Shown here piece by piece: positions 6,267 to 13,680 of a stretch of 18,453 bases of DNA (positions within the stretch are counted from its first letter, which is position 1; the number at the start of each line of letters is the position of its first letter). This DNA is from Candidatus Poribacteria bacterium (GTDB lineage: Bacteria; Poribacteria; WGA-4E; WGA-3G). The stretch covers positions 1 to 18,453 of the forward strand of contig JAPPMR010000600.1 of NCBI GenBank assembly GCA_028818995.1, written 5' to 3'. A program made the translations under genes and the position numbers. Under the pieces are notes generated by a model. It worked only from the letters and a program-made list of their open reading frames with translations, did no database searches and had not been told where the DNA came from.

Positions 6267-6572
6267 ATGGAATCCGTTTGTACCAAAATCTTTATGAAGT
6301 TTAATAAAATATCTCGGTAATATTATCCCGAAAAAACACTGTGAGGGTTTTTGCTGGGTGTTTTTGGTCTTGTCCCTGCCCTACATTACTCGGTAATTCT
6401 ATGAACACCCTTTTCAACCAAGAAATCTATAATCCGCGTCCTCCGCCTCTTCCGCGATTCAGATGATGAAGAGTTCTACCTTCCATCCATCCAATCTTCC
6501 GTTCTTCCCATCCTGTCCATCCTTGACTCCTGTAAATCCTGCTTTAGACGATCAACGGTTCCGCCTTCCACT
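6267..6572. other. Intergenic region with decayed repeats, no gene found
   Basis: No coding frame is supported. CTCGGTAAT occurs twice (near 6313 and 6389) as a direct repeat flanking a T-rich stretch with GGGTTTTTGCTGGGTGTTTTTGG. From about 6420 on there is a CCATCC/CTTCC-rich stretch ending in 'CCTGTCCATCCTTGACTCC', which resembles a common interspersed repeat type. Together with the promoter at 6239-6266 it separates the two minus-strand blocks. Confidence 0.45.
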
Positions 6573-6965
6573 CTATTTGTTTATTCCAATGAGATATAAC
6601 CCATGCGCCATATGATACTCAAACAGTTTATCTGGATCGTGTTCATAGAAATCCGTGACCGGCCCAATTTGATCAATGAAGTTTTGGTTGGTCGCAAAAA
6701 CAGGATGTGTCGGAACCACCAATCCCCAATCCTCAATATTCAGTAAATAGAGGTGGTTTCCATAGAGAGACGCGTGTCTTTTCATATCACCGGTGATCGG
6801 CATAAACAGGAGCGGGTTTGAATAATAGAATTGTGCCCCCACGATAGCATCAACTTCAAGAAATGGATCCGTCCATTGATTTATTAAGTCAATAGATTCA
6901 GCGAAAATTTCAAGCCGATGCTCTGTCGCGGGGTGTGTAACAATCTGTTTGGCGAGCCGGTTCAT
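6573..6965 (-). CDS. Unknown protein, paralog of the 10504-10893 product
   Basis: This 130-aa soluble protein has no signal peptide or TM segment. It aligns end to end with the 10504-10893 product: both have VGAQFYY(S/T)NP(L/I)L near 42-53, a 'GD(M/I)(K/R)(R/Q)HA(S/C)LYGN' stretch, 'YLL(N/S)IE(D/E)W', 'P(V/I)FA(T/V)NQ(N/A)FID(Q/R)IG' and a C-terminal 'HGLYL(I/V)GI'. I do not recognise the family. The ATG has a good GAGGAG 6 nt upstream. The start overlaps, in another frame, the stop of a remnant glycosyltransferase tail. It is the last gene of the long minus-strand train. Being twice placed directly after a GT-B gene suggests a role tied to that glycosyltransferase. Confidence 0.75.
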   Translation of the reverse strand: MNRLAKQIVTHPATEHRLEIFAESIDLINQWTDPFLEVDAIVGAQFYYSNPLLFMPITGDMKRHASLYGNHLYLLNIEDWGLVVPTHPVFATNQNFIDQIGPVTDFYEHDPDKLFEYHMAHGLYLIGINK

Positions 6966-7033
6966 AGTAAACTCCTCATCAATTTTTCAAACTGTGTCAT
7001 GAAAAGTAGCAAATCCACTTTACTTTCTTCTGT
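6962..7033 (-). pseudogene. Remnant C-terminus of a GT-B glycosyltransferase
   Basis: An open frame from just after the TGA of the 7034-7501 gene to a TGA at 6964-6962 ends with FMTQFEKLMRSLL (coding from 7003). The intact GT-B gene at 10890-11897 ends FMAQFENLMRSIL, and in both cases the stop overlaps the start of the paralogous ~130-aa gene (CTATGA and CTGTGA). The rest of the enzyme is missing; it is replaced by the unrelated 7034-7501 gene. There is no start codon or catalytic part, so this is a fossil of a deletion or recombination. Confidence 0.7.
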
Positions 7034-7501
7034 TCAAGCAGACCGCCAGCTGGCATCAAAAGCACGCCCCCTCATAACACGCTCAACGTCCTCAACCGCG
7101 TTGTCGTTCTCGATAATGATTTTGCCCCAAACAGTTTCATAGGGCCAATTAGACGGCACATAAAACTTCGCACGCCCTTCAAAGTTCTCATTCGGAAAAG
7201 GCAAAGGCGCGTTTGGATACAGTTTGTAGGATGGTAGATGTGTTAAGAGTCGGTCGATACCCTGCTCCGCATCCGCCTCCGTCCGATAGAATTCCATACC
7301 GAACGGACGGTGGGCAGCCAAATTTCCTGTGAAATACCGAAAATTCACAAACGTCTTAACATCCCGAACCAATACAATAGGTTCATCTATATCAATCCGC
7401 GGCGCGACCGTCACATCTATCTGTTCCGTCACCGTCTTTCGCGTATACCCCACCTCTGTGGAAGACAGCATATTTCTTGAGTGTGCGAGTGTCCTTCCCA
7501 T
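7034..7501 (-). CDS. Unknown 155-aa protein
   Basis: This is a soluble protein with no signal peptide or TM helix. The N-terminal third (EVGYTRKTVTEQIDVTVAPRID) is Thr/Val-rich and likely beta structure. The middle contains 'VRDVKTFVNFRYFTGNLAAHRPFGMEFYRTEADAEQGIDRLL' (partly shown in the raw order), typical of an alpha/beta fold, and the end is acidic then basic. The start is supported by GGAGGAG 7 nt upstream of the ATG. It begins 4 nt after the stop of the metalloprotease-like gene, and its stop is followed in the same frame by the remnant GT tail. I do not recognise the family; its place suggests a role with the surface-protein or glycan genes around it. Confidence 0.7.
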   Translation of the reverse strand: MGRTLAHSRNMLSSTEVGYTRKTVTEQIDVTVAPRIDIDEPIVLVRDVKTFVNFRYFTGNLAAHRPFGMEFYRTEADAEQGIDRLLTHLPSYKLYPNAPLPFPNENFEGRAKFYVPSNWPYETVWGKIIIENDNAVEDVERVMRGRAFDASWRSA

Positions 7502-7505
7502 GATG

Positions 7506-8504
7506 CTACTCCTCCTCTATAACTTTCCAAGAGACTGAGGTTGTCATCCATTCATGGTACCCTTGTTCAGGTATCGTTACGCTTTCGCCAGTTTCGGTGT
7601 ACGTGACCTTTGGAAACCATTCTTCAATCAATTCTGCGAGCAATGGATACTCCCTATAAAGTTTCTCCGGCCAGCCTTTGCCACTAAACCACCACTCAAC
7701 CCCGTTTGCCCAGTGTTCGTGAGTATTGGTCATTATGTGGACTTGTGATGCTCTTTCCTCTCCTATTTCCGCCAACTGCTCCTCATAAATCTTTTTCAAC
7801 CGCTCCCGAAAGCCCGGTCGCAAATGCCATATCTGAAATTCTAATGCGTGTGCGAATTCATGTATAAAGACCCGTGGGTTCATAATTGACCAACACATAC
7901 CGGACGGTATATGTGTTCCCCAATGTGCATCGCAGCCGCCAGCTCGGTAAGCCTGTTCACGCGGTAGGCTCTCGTCGAGTACGAGGCTGTTCGTCTGATT
8001 CTCTGGCAGGTTGAAGAACTCCGTAGATTGATCCACAATAACCATGTAAAATCTTTGGTGTTTAGAGAGGAGTCCCTCCCGGAGTTCTGGGTGCTTGGAG
8101 GTCATAATGCGAACCGCATCCCGTGCCCAATGGAAGTACTTATCTTCTACCCTGTCGGGTCCGACGATCGCGATACCACCCGCATCGATAGACTTGGTAT
8201 AGTACTTAAGATAGACTTTTAGCGGATCAAAATCGGTTGTGATACCGTTCTTAATTAACAGTGCTCGTTGATCCCATCGAAATTTAGCCGTGTGCGGGGA
8301 TTCAAGCGTATTTTTTATCCATTTACGCTGTGTATCTGCTTCGTACTTCATGGCTGCGATCACATCCTCTGGAAGTGTGGACTGGACAGCCGATTCTGCT
8401 TGTGCAGCCTGAAGTTGATTAGCAACGAGTCCGATGTCTACGTTGTCGCTACACCCAATAATAAAAAAACAAACGCTAATGAAAAGTAATAGGACTCTTC
8501 TCAT
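7506..8504 (-). CDS. Putative zinc metalloprotease lipoprotein (HEFAH)
   Basis: This is a 332-aa protein with an N-terminal lipoprotein signal: MRR, a hydrophobic stretch and FIIGC with Cys18 as the lipidation site. It should be anchored in a membrane and face outward. The core carries FIHEFAHALEF with the zinc-binding HExxH at 215-219, and 44 residues later EHWANGVEWWF, where Glu263 is a good third ligand, as in gluzincin peptidases. A Cys pair (GGCDAHWG...GMCWS, 191 and 204) could form a disulfide. I cannot assign a named peptidase family. Its start overlaps the stop of the DxD glycosyltransferase by 4 nt (ATGA), and GGGAGG lies 13 nt upstream. A lipid-anchored protease in a glycosylation locus may process an exported protein; that role is inferred. 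Confidence 0.75.
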   Translation of the reverse strand: MRRVLLLFISVCFFIIGCSDNVDIGLVANQLQAAQAESAVQSTLPEDVIAAMKYEADTQRKWIKNTLESPHTAKFRWDQRALLIKNGITTDFDPLKVYLKYYTKSIDAGGIAIVGPDRVEDKYFHWARDAVRIMTSKHPELREGLLSKHQRFYMVIVDQSTEFFNLPENQTNSLVLDESLPREQAYRAGGCDAHWGTHIPSGMCWSIMNPRVFIHEFAHALEFQIWHLRPGFRERLKKIYEEQLAEIGEERASQVHIMTNTHEHWANGVEWWFSGKGWPEKLYREYPLLAELIEEWFPKVTYTETGESVTIPEQGYHEWMTTSVSWKVIEEE

Positions 8505-9514
8505 GATATATATAATGCCTCCCGTAACTCTTTTTCAGAGTCCAATCTAATAATGCCGTGGAGAATATTCCCTGCAGGCTTCGCTCCAAAAAAGTAGGCA
8601 TTATCGTTAACCAAAATGTTCAATTCCCTACTTAATACGTTGACTTTCAACAAAAATTTGTTCGTCCAATACCCCGCGATAATTTCATCGTTGCCCCAAT
8701 ACGGGGCATACGTTTGCATCCACTCAATGAAATCTTGATGATTCTCATGAAAATGCTTTGCAGGATATGCCCAGAGGCAACAGGACGGCTTGAGGATGGT
8801 TCGCCTGTATTTAGAGACCTCAGACATTTCCAACAATTTATCTACACTAATCCCTGTCTTTGTTGTTTCTTTTGCTAATCTACTCAGCAGTTGGTTATTC
8901 ATGATCTCAGCTTCAATATAAGAAACATAGATGTAGCCAGCACGTTTCGGCAGATCATGAATTTTTGTAAACATCTGATTCTGTAGGCTCTCGTTCTCAC
9001 CGATGCCAATGCTTGATATTTCAGGTAAAAATAGAATATCCGCATCCCAGACAAAGAGCCACTCATAGTTAGCAAACCTTTTATCCCAATACGGCACCAT
9101 CTGCTTTCCGAGGTGTCCCCATGAACCATCAGTACTGTGTTCCAATGGGTCTGCGGTAAAAAAAATAACATCTTTGTTTATATCAATGAAGTTTTGTTCA
9201 AAAATCGGGATCACACGGTCGGCAATACACTCCTCAACCAGAAACTGCACGCGGATGTATTCATCAAGGGCATTGGTATGCTGGTAGCATGTCCAGTGTG
9301 AATAGATCGCCATGCGTGCGAACGCTTCCAAGTTTTCGACGCGTGTGTAATCGTCTTTAAATAGCGGAATAAGACACAATATATTCGGATTGAATCCCGA
9401 TGGAACAGCGGATGGCGTTTGCAGATCGGGCAAACGCCACATCCCTTCATACACTGGATCAACCCATTCCTTTGATGTTCCGTAAGATGGAAAAGGCTTT
9501 GTGTTGATTCGCAT
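8501..9514 (-). CDS. Putative GT-A fold glycosyltransferase with DxD motif
   Basis: This 337-aa cytoplasmic protein has no signal peptide. The segment NYEWLFVWDADILFLPE (149-165) contains a DxD motif (Asp157-Asp159) after a hydrophobic strand, as in metal-dependent GT-A enzymes that bind a nucleotide sugar. Near the C-terminus are 'GNDEIIAGYW' (a likely acceptor or catalytic acidic region) and 'NILHGIIRL', where the HG resembles the final metal-binding motif of GT8-like enzymes. The first strand 'NILCLIPLFKDDYTRVEN' fits a sugar-nucleotide binding start. The start codon has no clear ribosome binding site and lies 5 nt from the previous stop, so translational coupling is likely. The donor sugar cannot be told. 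Confidence 0.7.
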   Translation of the reverse strand: MRINTKPFPSYGTSKEWVDPVYEGMWRLPDLQTPSAVPSGFNPNILCLIPLFKDDYTRVENLEAFARMAIYSHWTCYQHTNALDEYIRVQFLVEECIADRVIPIFEQNFIDINKDVIFFTADPLEHSTDGSWGHLGKQMVPYWDKRFANYEWLFVWDADILFLPEISSIGIGENESLQNQMFTKIHDLPKRAGYIYVSYIEAEIMNNQLLSRLAKETTKTGISVDKLLEMSEVSKYRRTILKPSCCLWAYPAKHFHENHQDFIEWMQTYAPYWGNDEIIAGYWTNKFLLKVNVLSRELNILVNDNAYFFGAKPAGNILHGIIRLDSEKELREALYIS

Positions 9515-9519
9515 CTTAA

Positions 9520-9951
9520 TTATACGGCATCACCTTGACGGATCGCAACAAGTCCATACCACGTATCGCCGCCCGAGGCACCACTCGGTATTGCACCATC
9601 TAACTGTCCCTTATGATCACCAAGGGTTCTCGTAAGTCCGCCTGCGGAAGGTGTCATCGTCAGTGAAGGCGCACCGGCGGCGGCTTGTGTGCCGAAATTC
9701 CATGTAGTGGCATCGGTGCCATCCCCACCTTCGATGGTCGTTCTGGCGGAGTTTCTCGCTGTTTGGGTATCATAGACTCCGAAACCGAGTTCTGTTGCGG
9801 CAGGTAGCCGTCCCGGATTATATGTAAAACAGATTGTTACATTTTGACCCGGAGCCCCTGTCACGTACGAACTCATACTTTCAACATCAATGTCTGCAGG
9901 CTCATGTTCATCAACAGCTGCAATTGCGAAAACATCTGTTGCATTTGGCAT
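9520..9951 (-). CDS. Unknown 143-aa Thr/Ala/Gly-rich beta protein
   Basis: The start is set at 9951 because AAGGAG lies 7 nt before this ATG; a longer frame from 10005 would overlap the previous gene and lacks such a signal. The product begins MPNATDVFAI and is rich in Thr, Ala, Gly and Ser (GAPGQNVTICFTYNPGR, TQAAAGAPSLTMTPSAGG), with little charge in its second half. It looks like a beta-sandwich structural or surface protein with exposed Thr/Ser loops. There is no signal peptide. The opening MPNATxxFxI is also found at the end of the nearby 61-aa product. Placed among glycosyltransferases, it is a plausible glycosylation target; that is inference. Confidence 0.7.
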   Translation of the reverse strand: MPNATDVFAIAAVDEHEPADIDVESMSSYVTGAPGQNVTICFTYNPGRLPAATELGFGVYDTQTARNSARTTIEGGDGTDATTWNFGTQAAAGAPSLTMTPSAGGLTRTLGDHKGQLDGAIPSGASGGDTWYGLVAIRQGDAV

Positions 9952-10001
9952 TTTTGTTCTCCTTAATTTAAGTTGATTCCACCGTTTTAGGGTGGTCAGG
10001 T

Positions 10002-10274
10002 TCATTTATTCACAATAGCACGAAGTGCTTTGTTCTTTGCAGTTTTTGCTTTTAATTCGGCTTGCTCTAACGAGATACGGTAATATCCGAATAGAGCGGC
10101 TTTGTACATCTTGCCTTCATGTTCCACTTCCACGATGAAGTGAACTTTTTCTATTGCGTTGAGTGCATCCAATGATAGATTAGGGTTCAAAAGCAAGCAA
10201 GGAATAGGTTCTTCGACTGCTTTTTCAAAGATTTCGCTTTCTTCAATGAATTTTCCATTAAGATCAAAAGCCAT
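10002..10274 (-). CDS. Unknown 90-aa protein
   Basis: This small soluble protein has an acidic N-terminal half (IEESEIFEKAVEEPIPC), a central beta-like segment KVHFIVEVEHEGKMYKAALFGYYRI and a C-terminal lysine/alanine-rich helix (EQAELKAKTAKNKALRAI). It starts 3 nt after the stop of the 61-aa gene, with AAGGGG 7 nt before the ATG, and is clearly co-translated with its neighbours. No family is recognised. The helix at the end could form a coiled coil with a partner. Confidence 0.65.
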   Translation of the reverse strand: MAFDLNGKFIEESEIFEKAVEEPIPCLLLNPNLSLDALNAIEKVHFIVEVEHEGKMYKAALFGYYRISLEQAELKAKTAKNKALRAIVNK

Positions 10275-10277
10275 GAT

Positions 10278-10463
10278 TTACCCCTTTGGGTCATAGACAC
10301 CTATTTGAAAGGATGCCGTAGCATTCGGCATCCCGAACAGAAGTGCTGCGATCATCTGTTGAGACGCACGCATACGGGGCGGACGTCTGACACCGATACG
10401 GTTATAGGTCTCAATGATTTTTTTTCTCTTTTGGGGTTGTTTTGTTTTCGGTTTAAAAACCAT
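10278..10463 (-). CDS. Unknown 61-aa basic protein ending in an MPNAT motif
   Basis: A GTG at 10487 opens a longer frame, but the ATG at 10463 has GAGGG 7 nt upstream and is preferred. The N-terminal half is strongly basic (KPKTKQPQKRKK, RRPPRMR); the second half is more hydrophobic and ends LLFGMPNATASFQIGVYD plus three residues. The last part resembles the start of the 143-aa product two genes on (MPNATxxFxI). It is soluble, with no signal peptide. It could bind nucleic acid or an acidic partner. It is part of a tight run of three small genes between two glycosyltransferase groups. Confidence 0.6.
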   Translation of the reverse strand: MVFKPKTKQPQKRKKIIETYNRIGVRRPPRMRASQQMIAALLFGMPNATASFQIGVYDPKG

Positions 10464-10503
10464 GTGAACACCCTCTTGCCAAGACACTCCTCTTCAATAA
10501 TTT

Positions 10504-10893
10504 CTATTCATGTTTTATGCCTACAAGGTATAATCCGTGTTCGAGGTGCTGTTCGATTAGCGTCTGTGGATTAAATGTATAAGAATCTGCAATTGAGCCG
10601 ATACGATCAATAAAAGCTTGATTCACAGCAAAAATGGGTTTATATTCAAGGTATTCCCATTCTTCAATAGAGAGGAGATAGAGATTTCCGTAAAGACATG
10701 CGTGTTGACGTATATCTCCTACAGTGATCAGATAGAGTATCGGATTTGTGTAATAGAATTGCGCACCAACAACATTATCCGCAGCGACGAAAGTTTCTGT
10801 GAAATCAATAGCATCTTCAATTGATTCAGAGATGATTTTGAGCTTATGTCGGGTGGATGGCTGTTCTATTATATGCTTCAAGAGTTGTATCAC
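10504..10893 (-). CDS. Unknown protein, paralog of the 6573-6965 product
   Basis: This 129-aa soluble protein starts at a GTG with GAGGAG 6 nt upstream; the GTG overlaps the stop of the upstream GT-B gene by 4 nt (GTGA). It aligns with the 6573-6965 product over its full length: VGAQFYYTNPIL, 'GDIRQHACLYGN', 'YLLSIEEW', 'PIFAVNQAFIDRIG' and 'HGLYLVGI' are shared. The conserved His, Tyr and Asn residues might form a ligand site, but no catalytic motif is known to me. The fixed position right after a GT-B gene, seen at both copies, suggests a partner or regulator of that enzyme. Confidence 0.75.
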   Translation of the reverse strand: MIQLLKHIIEQPSTRHKLKIISESIEDAIDFTETFVAADNVVGAQFYYTNPILYLITVGDIRQHACLYGNLYLLSIEEWEYLEYKPIFAVNQAFIDRIGSIADSYTFNPQTLIEQHLEHGLYLVGIKHE

Positions 10894-11897
10894 AGGATGC
10901 TCCTCATAAGATTTTCAAATTGTGCCATGAAGCTCTGTGTTGAAACATTTCTTAATGCCCAATCGCGCGAATCTTCATGGAGTTTAGGATCTGGAAGCCG
11001 TGTGAAATTGTCCGTGAGTTCCGCTATCTTTTCTACCGCTTCCTGAGGTGTTTTGATACGGAAGCCGGGTCTCGGATCAAAGAGCGGATGTTCGCCATGT
11101 ATGGAGATGACACCCGACATCAAAAGTTCCTCATTCGACCGAGATGAGCAATCGTGCCATGTGTTGTTTACTGCAAAGGCAGCTTTAGAATTATAATATG
11201 CCACTTCCACAGGAGAAGCACTCGGATAGTATGCCTCTGTGACTGCCTCTATTTTCGGGATAAGCGCGTTATCTTCAGGACGGTTTTCCGAAGACCAGAG
11301 CGCAGCAGACCCGAAGTAGGTGCGTTTGATTTTGCCTTCGAGGAGCTTGTAGATCTCAATAATCCAATCCACATTTTTGATGTGTTTCAACGCACCCACG
11401 GCGGTAACAATCATCTCCTTTTCGCCCGGACGAAAAAGGTCTGGATCGATGCAGTCGCAGAGATATCCCATCGGTGTGATACCAATTGCCCTGAAAAGAT
11501 TCCAAATGTACGGATCGGTTACGGCAATAGCGTCAACCAATTCGATGATCTGTCCTCGTATCCGCGACGGGAGTCGGATCATCGTCATCTCCGCGCACCA
11601 GAGCAGGTATCTCCTTTTTGGATGCTCGTTTTTATCGTTTTGCAGCAACTCAAAAAGCTTTTCGGGTTGAAAAGATCCGGTCTCATCAAGTTTGGCAAAA
11701 AGTACTGCGTCTATAATCACAATATCGCTCTTGAGGTCGGAAAAATCTACGCAAATATTAACCCTGTATCGGTTTGAGAGCACTGCTTTCGCGGCATTCA
11801 TTAAGCATGCCATCCCGCCCCCTGAATTCTGGTGACCACGCGGGGCTTGAATATCCAGTTCTGTAAATTGCGGGAGCGTCAGTATATCAATAACCAT
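10890..11897 (-). CDS. GT-B glycosyltransferase (GT4-like)
   Basis: This 335-aa soluble enzyme has a GT-B layout. The C-terminal half opens with EMIVTAVGALKHIKNVDWII (161-180), the usual 'G....KN' nucleotide-sugar-binding start. It continues to SSRSNEELLMSGVISIHGEH (251-270), which holds the conserved Glu257 of the 'E(A)L..G.P(V)' motif. The N-terminal half is short, with GGGMACLMNAAK near 26-37 as the acceptor-side loop. It shares 'C(A/S)EM..M' and the late 'HPL' with the next enzyme upstream, so the two arose by duplication. AAGGA is close before the ATG, and the start overlaps the upstream stop by 11 nt. Sugar and acceptor are unknown. Confidence 0.8.
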   Translation of the reverse strand: MVIDILTLPQFTELDIQAPRGHQNSGGGMACLMNAAKAVLSNRYRVNICVDFSDLKSDIVIIDAVLFAKLDETGSFQPEKLFELLQNDKNEHPKRRYLLWCAEMTMIRLPSRIRGQIIELVDAIAVTDPYIWNLFRAIGITPMGYLCDCIDPDLFRPGEKEMIVTAVGALKHIKNVDWIIEIYKLLEGKIKRTYFGSAALWSSENRPEDNALIPKIEAVTEAYYPSASPVEVAYYNSKAAFAVNNTWHDCSSRSNEELLMSGVISIHGEHPLFDPRPGFRIKTPQEAVEKIAELTDNFTRLPDPKLHEDSRDWALRNVSTQSFMAQFENLMRSIL

Positions 11898-12906
11898 ATA
11901 AGTGTCCTTCCAACTGTTTTCTCACACTCGTGAAGGAGTAATGTGCAAGCGCGTAATCTCGGAGTTCTTGGACATCTATCTTGCCGGTATTTGCTATCAA
12001 TGCCGAAACTGCTTCTGCGACAGTTTCTGCTTGACAACATACTGGTAACTCTTCACCGAGTGGGTGCTGTCCCCAAATAATACCACACCCGCACATGAGA
12101 GCTTCAAGGACAGTACGACAACCGACCTCGTGATACGCGAAGTTAACATAAAACTCGGATTCAGAGAAGATACGAGCGACTTTCGTTCCAGGGGACGCAT
12201 CATGATATTCATCGCAAACAGACTTCAATTCATGGGCGAGATCAAGATTGTATTGGAACATAGACTCGCGTGCCTGCTCTTTAACATTTGACCAGAGCGT
12301 TAATCCACCGATATAAACACGGTGATACCCTTTTCCTTCAAGTGCTCGGTAGAATTCTATAAGCATCTCCGTGTTTTTTACGTGATTTGCAGCACCCGTC
12401 GCTACGATCTGTTTTGGTTTTTTCGAGGTCGGGTAAAACAGAGACTCGTTGATAGGTTCGGCAAGCCGTTTGGAACTAACATCGACGACTTTCAGTAGAT
12501 TTTCTTGGTATTTGCAGGTCGTGAAAACTTCTTCCATCGTCGAGAGCATTTTCTCACGTAGATTGCCTCGCCAGCGCATCACTTCCATCTCTGAGCAGAT
12601 AAGAAATTTCCTGCCTCCCTGATAGTTGCAGATTTCGTCTACGTAGGACTCCTCAATGTCCTGCCAATCTTTAGGATTCCAGCCTTCTTTTGAAAGCCTA
12701 TCTCGATCTTCTACACGAGGCTTTATTGCGAATGGCTCTACAAGCAAGTCACCCGTCGCCTCTGAAATTTTCGTAATCACAGGCATCTGGAGCGCATAGT
12801 GAAGTGCGGACATCCGGGTTCGCATACCATTCGAGAGATGCGATTGCGTGATCGGAAAATTCACATGATAGTTCCCAAAAAATTCAGGGCTTATGTAGAT
12901 TTGCAT
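11887..12906 (-). CDS. GT-B glycosyltransferase (GT4-like), diverged paralog of the next gene
   Basis: This 339-aa cytoplasmic protein has IVATGAANHVKNTEMLIEFY (167-186) as its nucleotide-binding start and GCRTVLEALMCGCGIIWGQH (262-281) as the GT4 'R..LEA(L)..G.(P)' motif with Glu268. The N-terminus is beta-strand rich (MQIYISPEFFGNYHVNF) and has a 'SHLSNGMRTRMSALHYAL' loop (about 22-39) likely to face the acceptor. AAGGAG lies about 17 nt before the ATG, farther than usual. It follows the GT25-like gene by 21 nt and overlaps the next GT-B gene by 11 nt. The pair probably adds successive sugars. Confidence 0.8.
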   Translation of the reverse strand: MQIYISPEFFGNYHVNFPITQSHLSNGMRTRMSALHYALQMPVITKISEATGDLLVEPFAIKPRVEDRDRLSKEGWNPKDWQDIEESYVDEICNYQGGRKFLICSEMEVMRWRGNLREKMLSTMEEVFTTCKYQENLLKVVDVSSKRLAEPINESLFYPTSKKPKQIVATGAANHVKNTEMLIEFYRALEGKGYHRVYIGGLTLWSNVKEQARESMFQYNLDLAHELKSVCDEYHDASPGTKVARIFSESEFYVNFAYHEVGCRTVLEALMCGCGIIWGQHPLGEELPVCCQAETVAEAVSALIANTGKIDVQELRDYALAHYSFTSVRKQLEGHLYGY

Positions 12907-12927
12907 AGTGTTTATGTGTTTATCTCC

Positions 12928-13680
12928 TTAGCTGAGAAGCCTCCCGAAATGTTGTGTTAATGCCTTCCTCCTTAACCCGATAAAAGAATCGGAACCCAGC
13001 CATTCTGTTGGGTAATCGGAGCCGAGCGGTTGGACGGTGCTGTAGCAGTTTGCATCCCAGCCGTCTTCTTCACCGGCGCGCTTGATGATAACCGAGTTTG
13101 AACGCACGTTCCACGTTTGCGTCAGCATTCTGTCTAAGACCCACGCTGCCCCACGGTGTGAATAGATACGTCCAAAGTTGTCCCATGAGAGGATACCCCG
13201 TGAAATGAAGGATGTCGGCGTAATCGGATCAATGCGTTTGAGCTGGTTGAACCAAGAATTATGGAGTCCGAATGTGAGAAGTTTGAATTCGGGATCCTGT
13301 GCGACGATCTCGGTGATAGCATCTTCAAGCCATTTGAAAGAGGGGCGGAACGGCTTGTGCAGTGCTAATCCGTCGTGGACGAAGCCTTCTATATCGCCCG
13401 GACGGTTCGCGAGGTCGCGCAGGTAACGTGCGACATTCCACATCATCAGGAACTTCCCCTGTTCTGTATCTGGGATGTCCGGATGTAGTTTTTCCAACGC
13501 CGGCATATCGGCTTTCATCGCTGCGCGTGCCGCGTCAAAATCCTCAAAATCTTCGAGTGCATAGCCGTGCCAGAATTGGATACGATCTATAGGCACACCC
13601 AGCCGTATCGCCGTTGCAGTAGCAATAAATCGGCGATCTTCTCTTTTCGGGAGATTCAGAATAACCCATTTTTTTATCAT
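12928..13680 (-). CDS. GT25-like protein with altered acidic motif
   Basis: The 250-aa product starts IKKWVILNLPKREDRRFIA, the 'v.NL..R.dR' opening of GT25 (LPS glycosyltransferase) proteins, followed by the family's 'A' region (FWHGYALED). At the place of the usual acidic 'EDD' motif it has GFVHDGLALHKPF (99-111) with a single Asp. A later 'GWDANCYSTVQPLGSDY' (near 208-224) is like the GT25 'D.....i..p' acceptor end. The fold call is moderate; activity is uncertain because the acidic motif is reduced. Its start overlaps the stop of the GT25-cytidylyltransferase fusion by 4 nt (ATGA). Confidence 0.65.
   Translation of the reverse strand: MIKKWVILNLPKREDRRFIATATAIRLGVPIDRIQFWHGYALEDFEDFDAARAAMKADMPALEKLHPDIPDTEQGKFLMMWNVARYLRDLANRPGDIEGFVHDGLALHKPFRPSFKWLEDAITEIVAQDPEFKLLTFGLHNSWFNQLKRIDPITPTSFISRGILSWDNFGRIYSHRGAAWVLDRMLTQTWNVRSNSVIIKRAGEEDGWDANCYSTVQPLGSDYPTEWLGSDSFIGLRRKALTQHFGRLLS

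Noticed and set aside
11154..11777. A 207-residue plus-strand open frame opposite the 10890-11897 glycosyltransferase.
   Set aside because: Composition is Arg/Cys/His-rich as in antisense shadows, and the minus-strand gene has clear GT-B motifs.
6573..13680. Prophage or tailocin region, suggested by the run of small unknown genes.
   Set aside because: No terminase, portal, capsid, tail, integrase or lysis gene is visible, and glycosyltransferases dominate.
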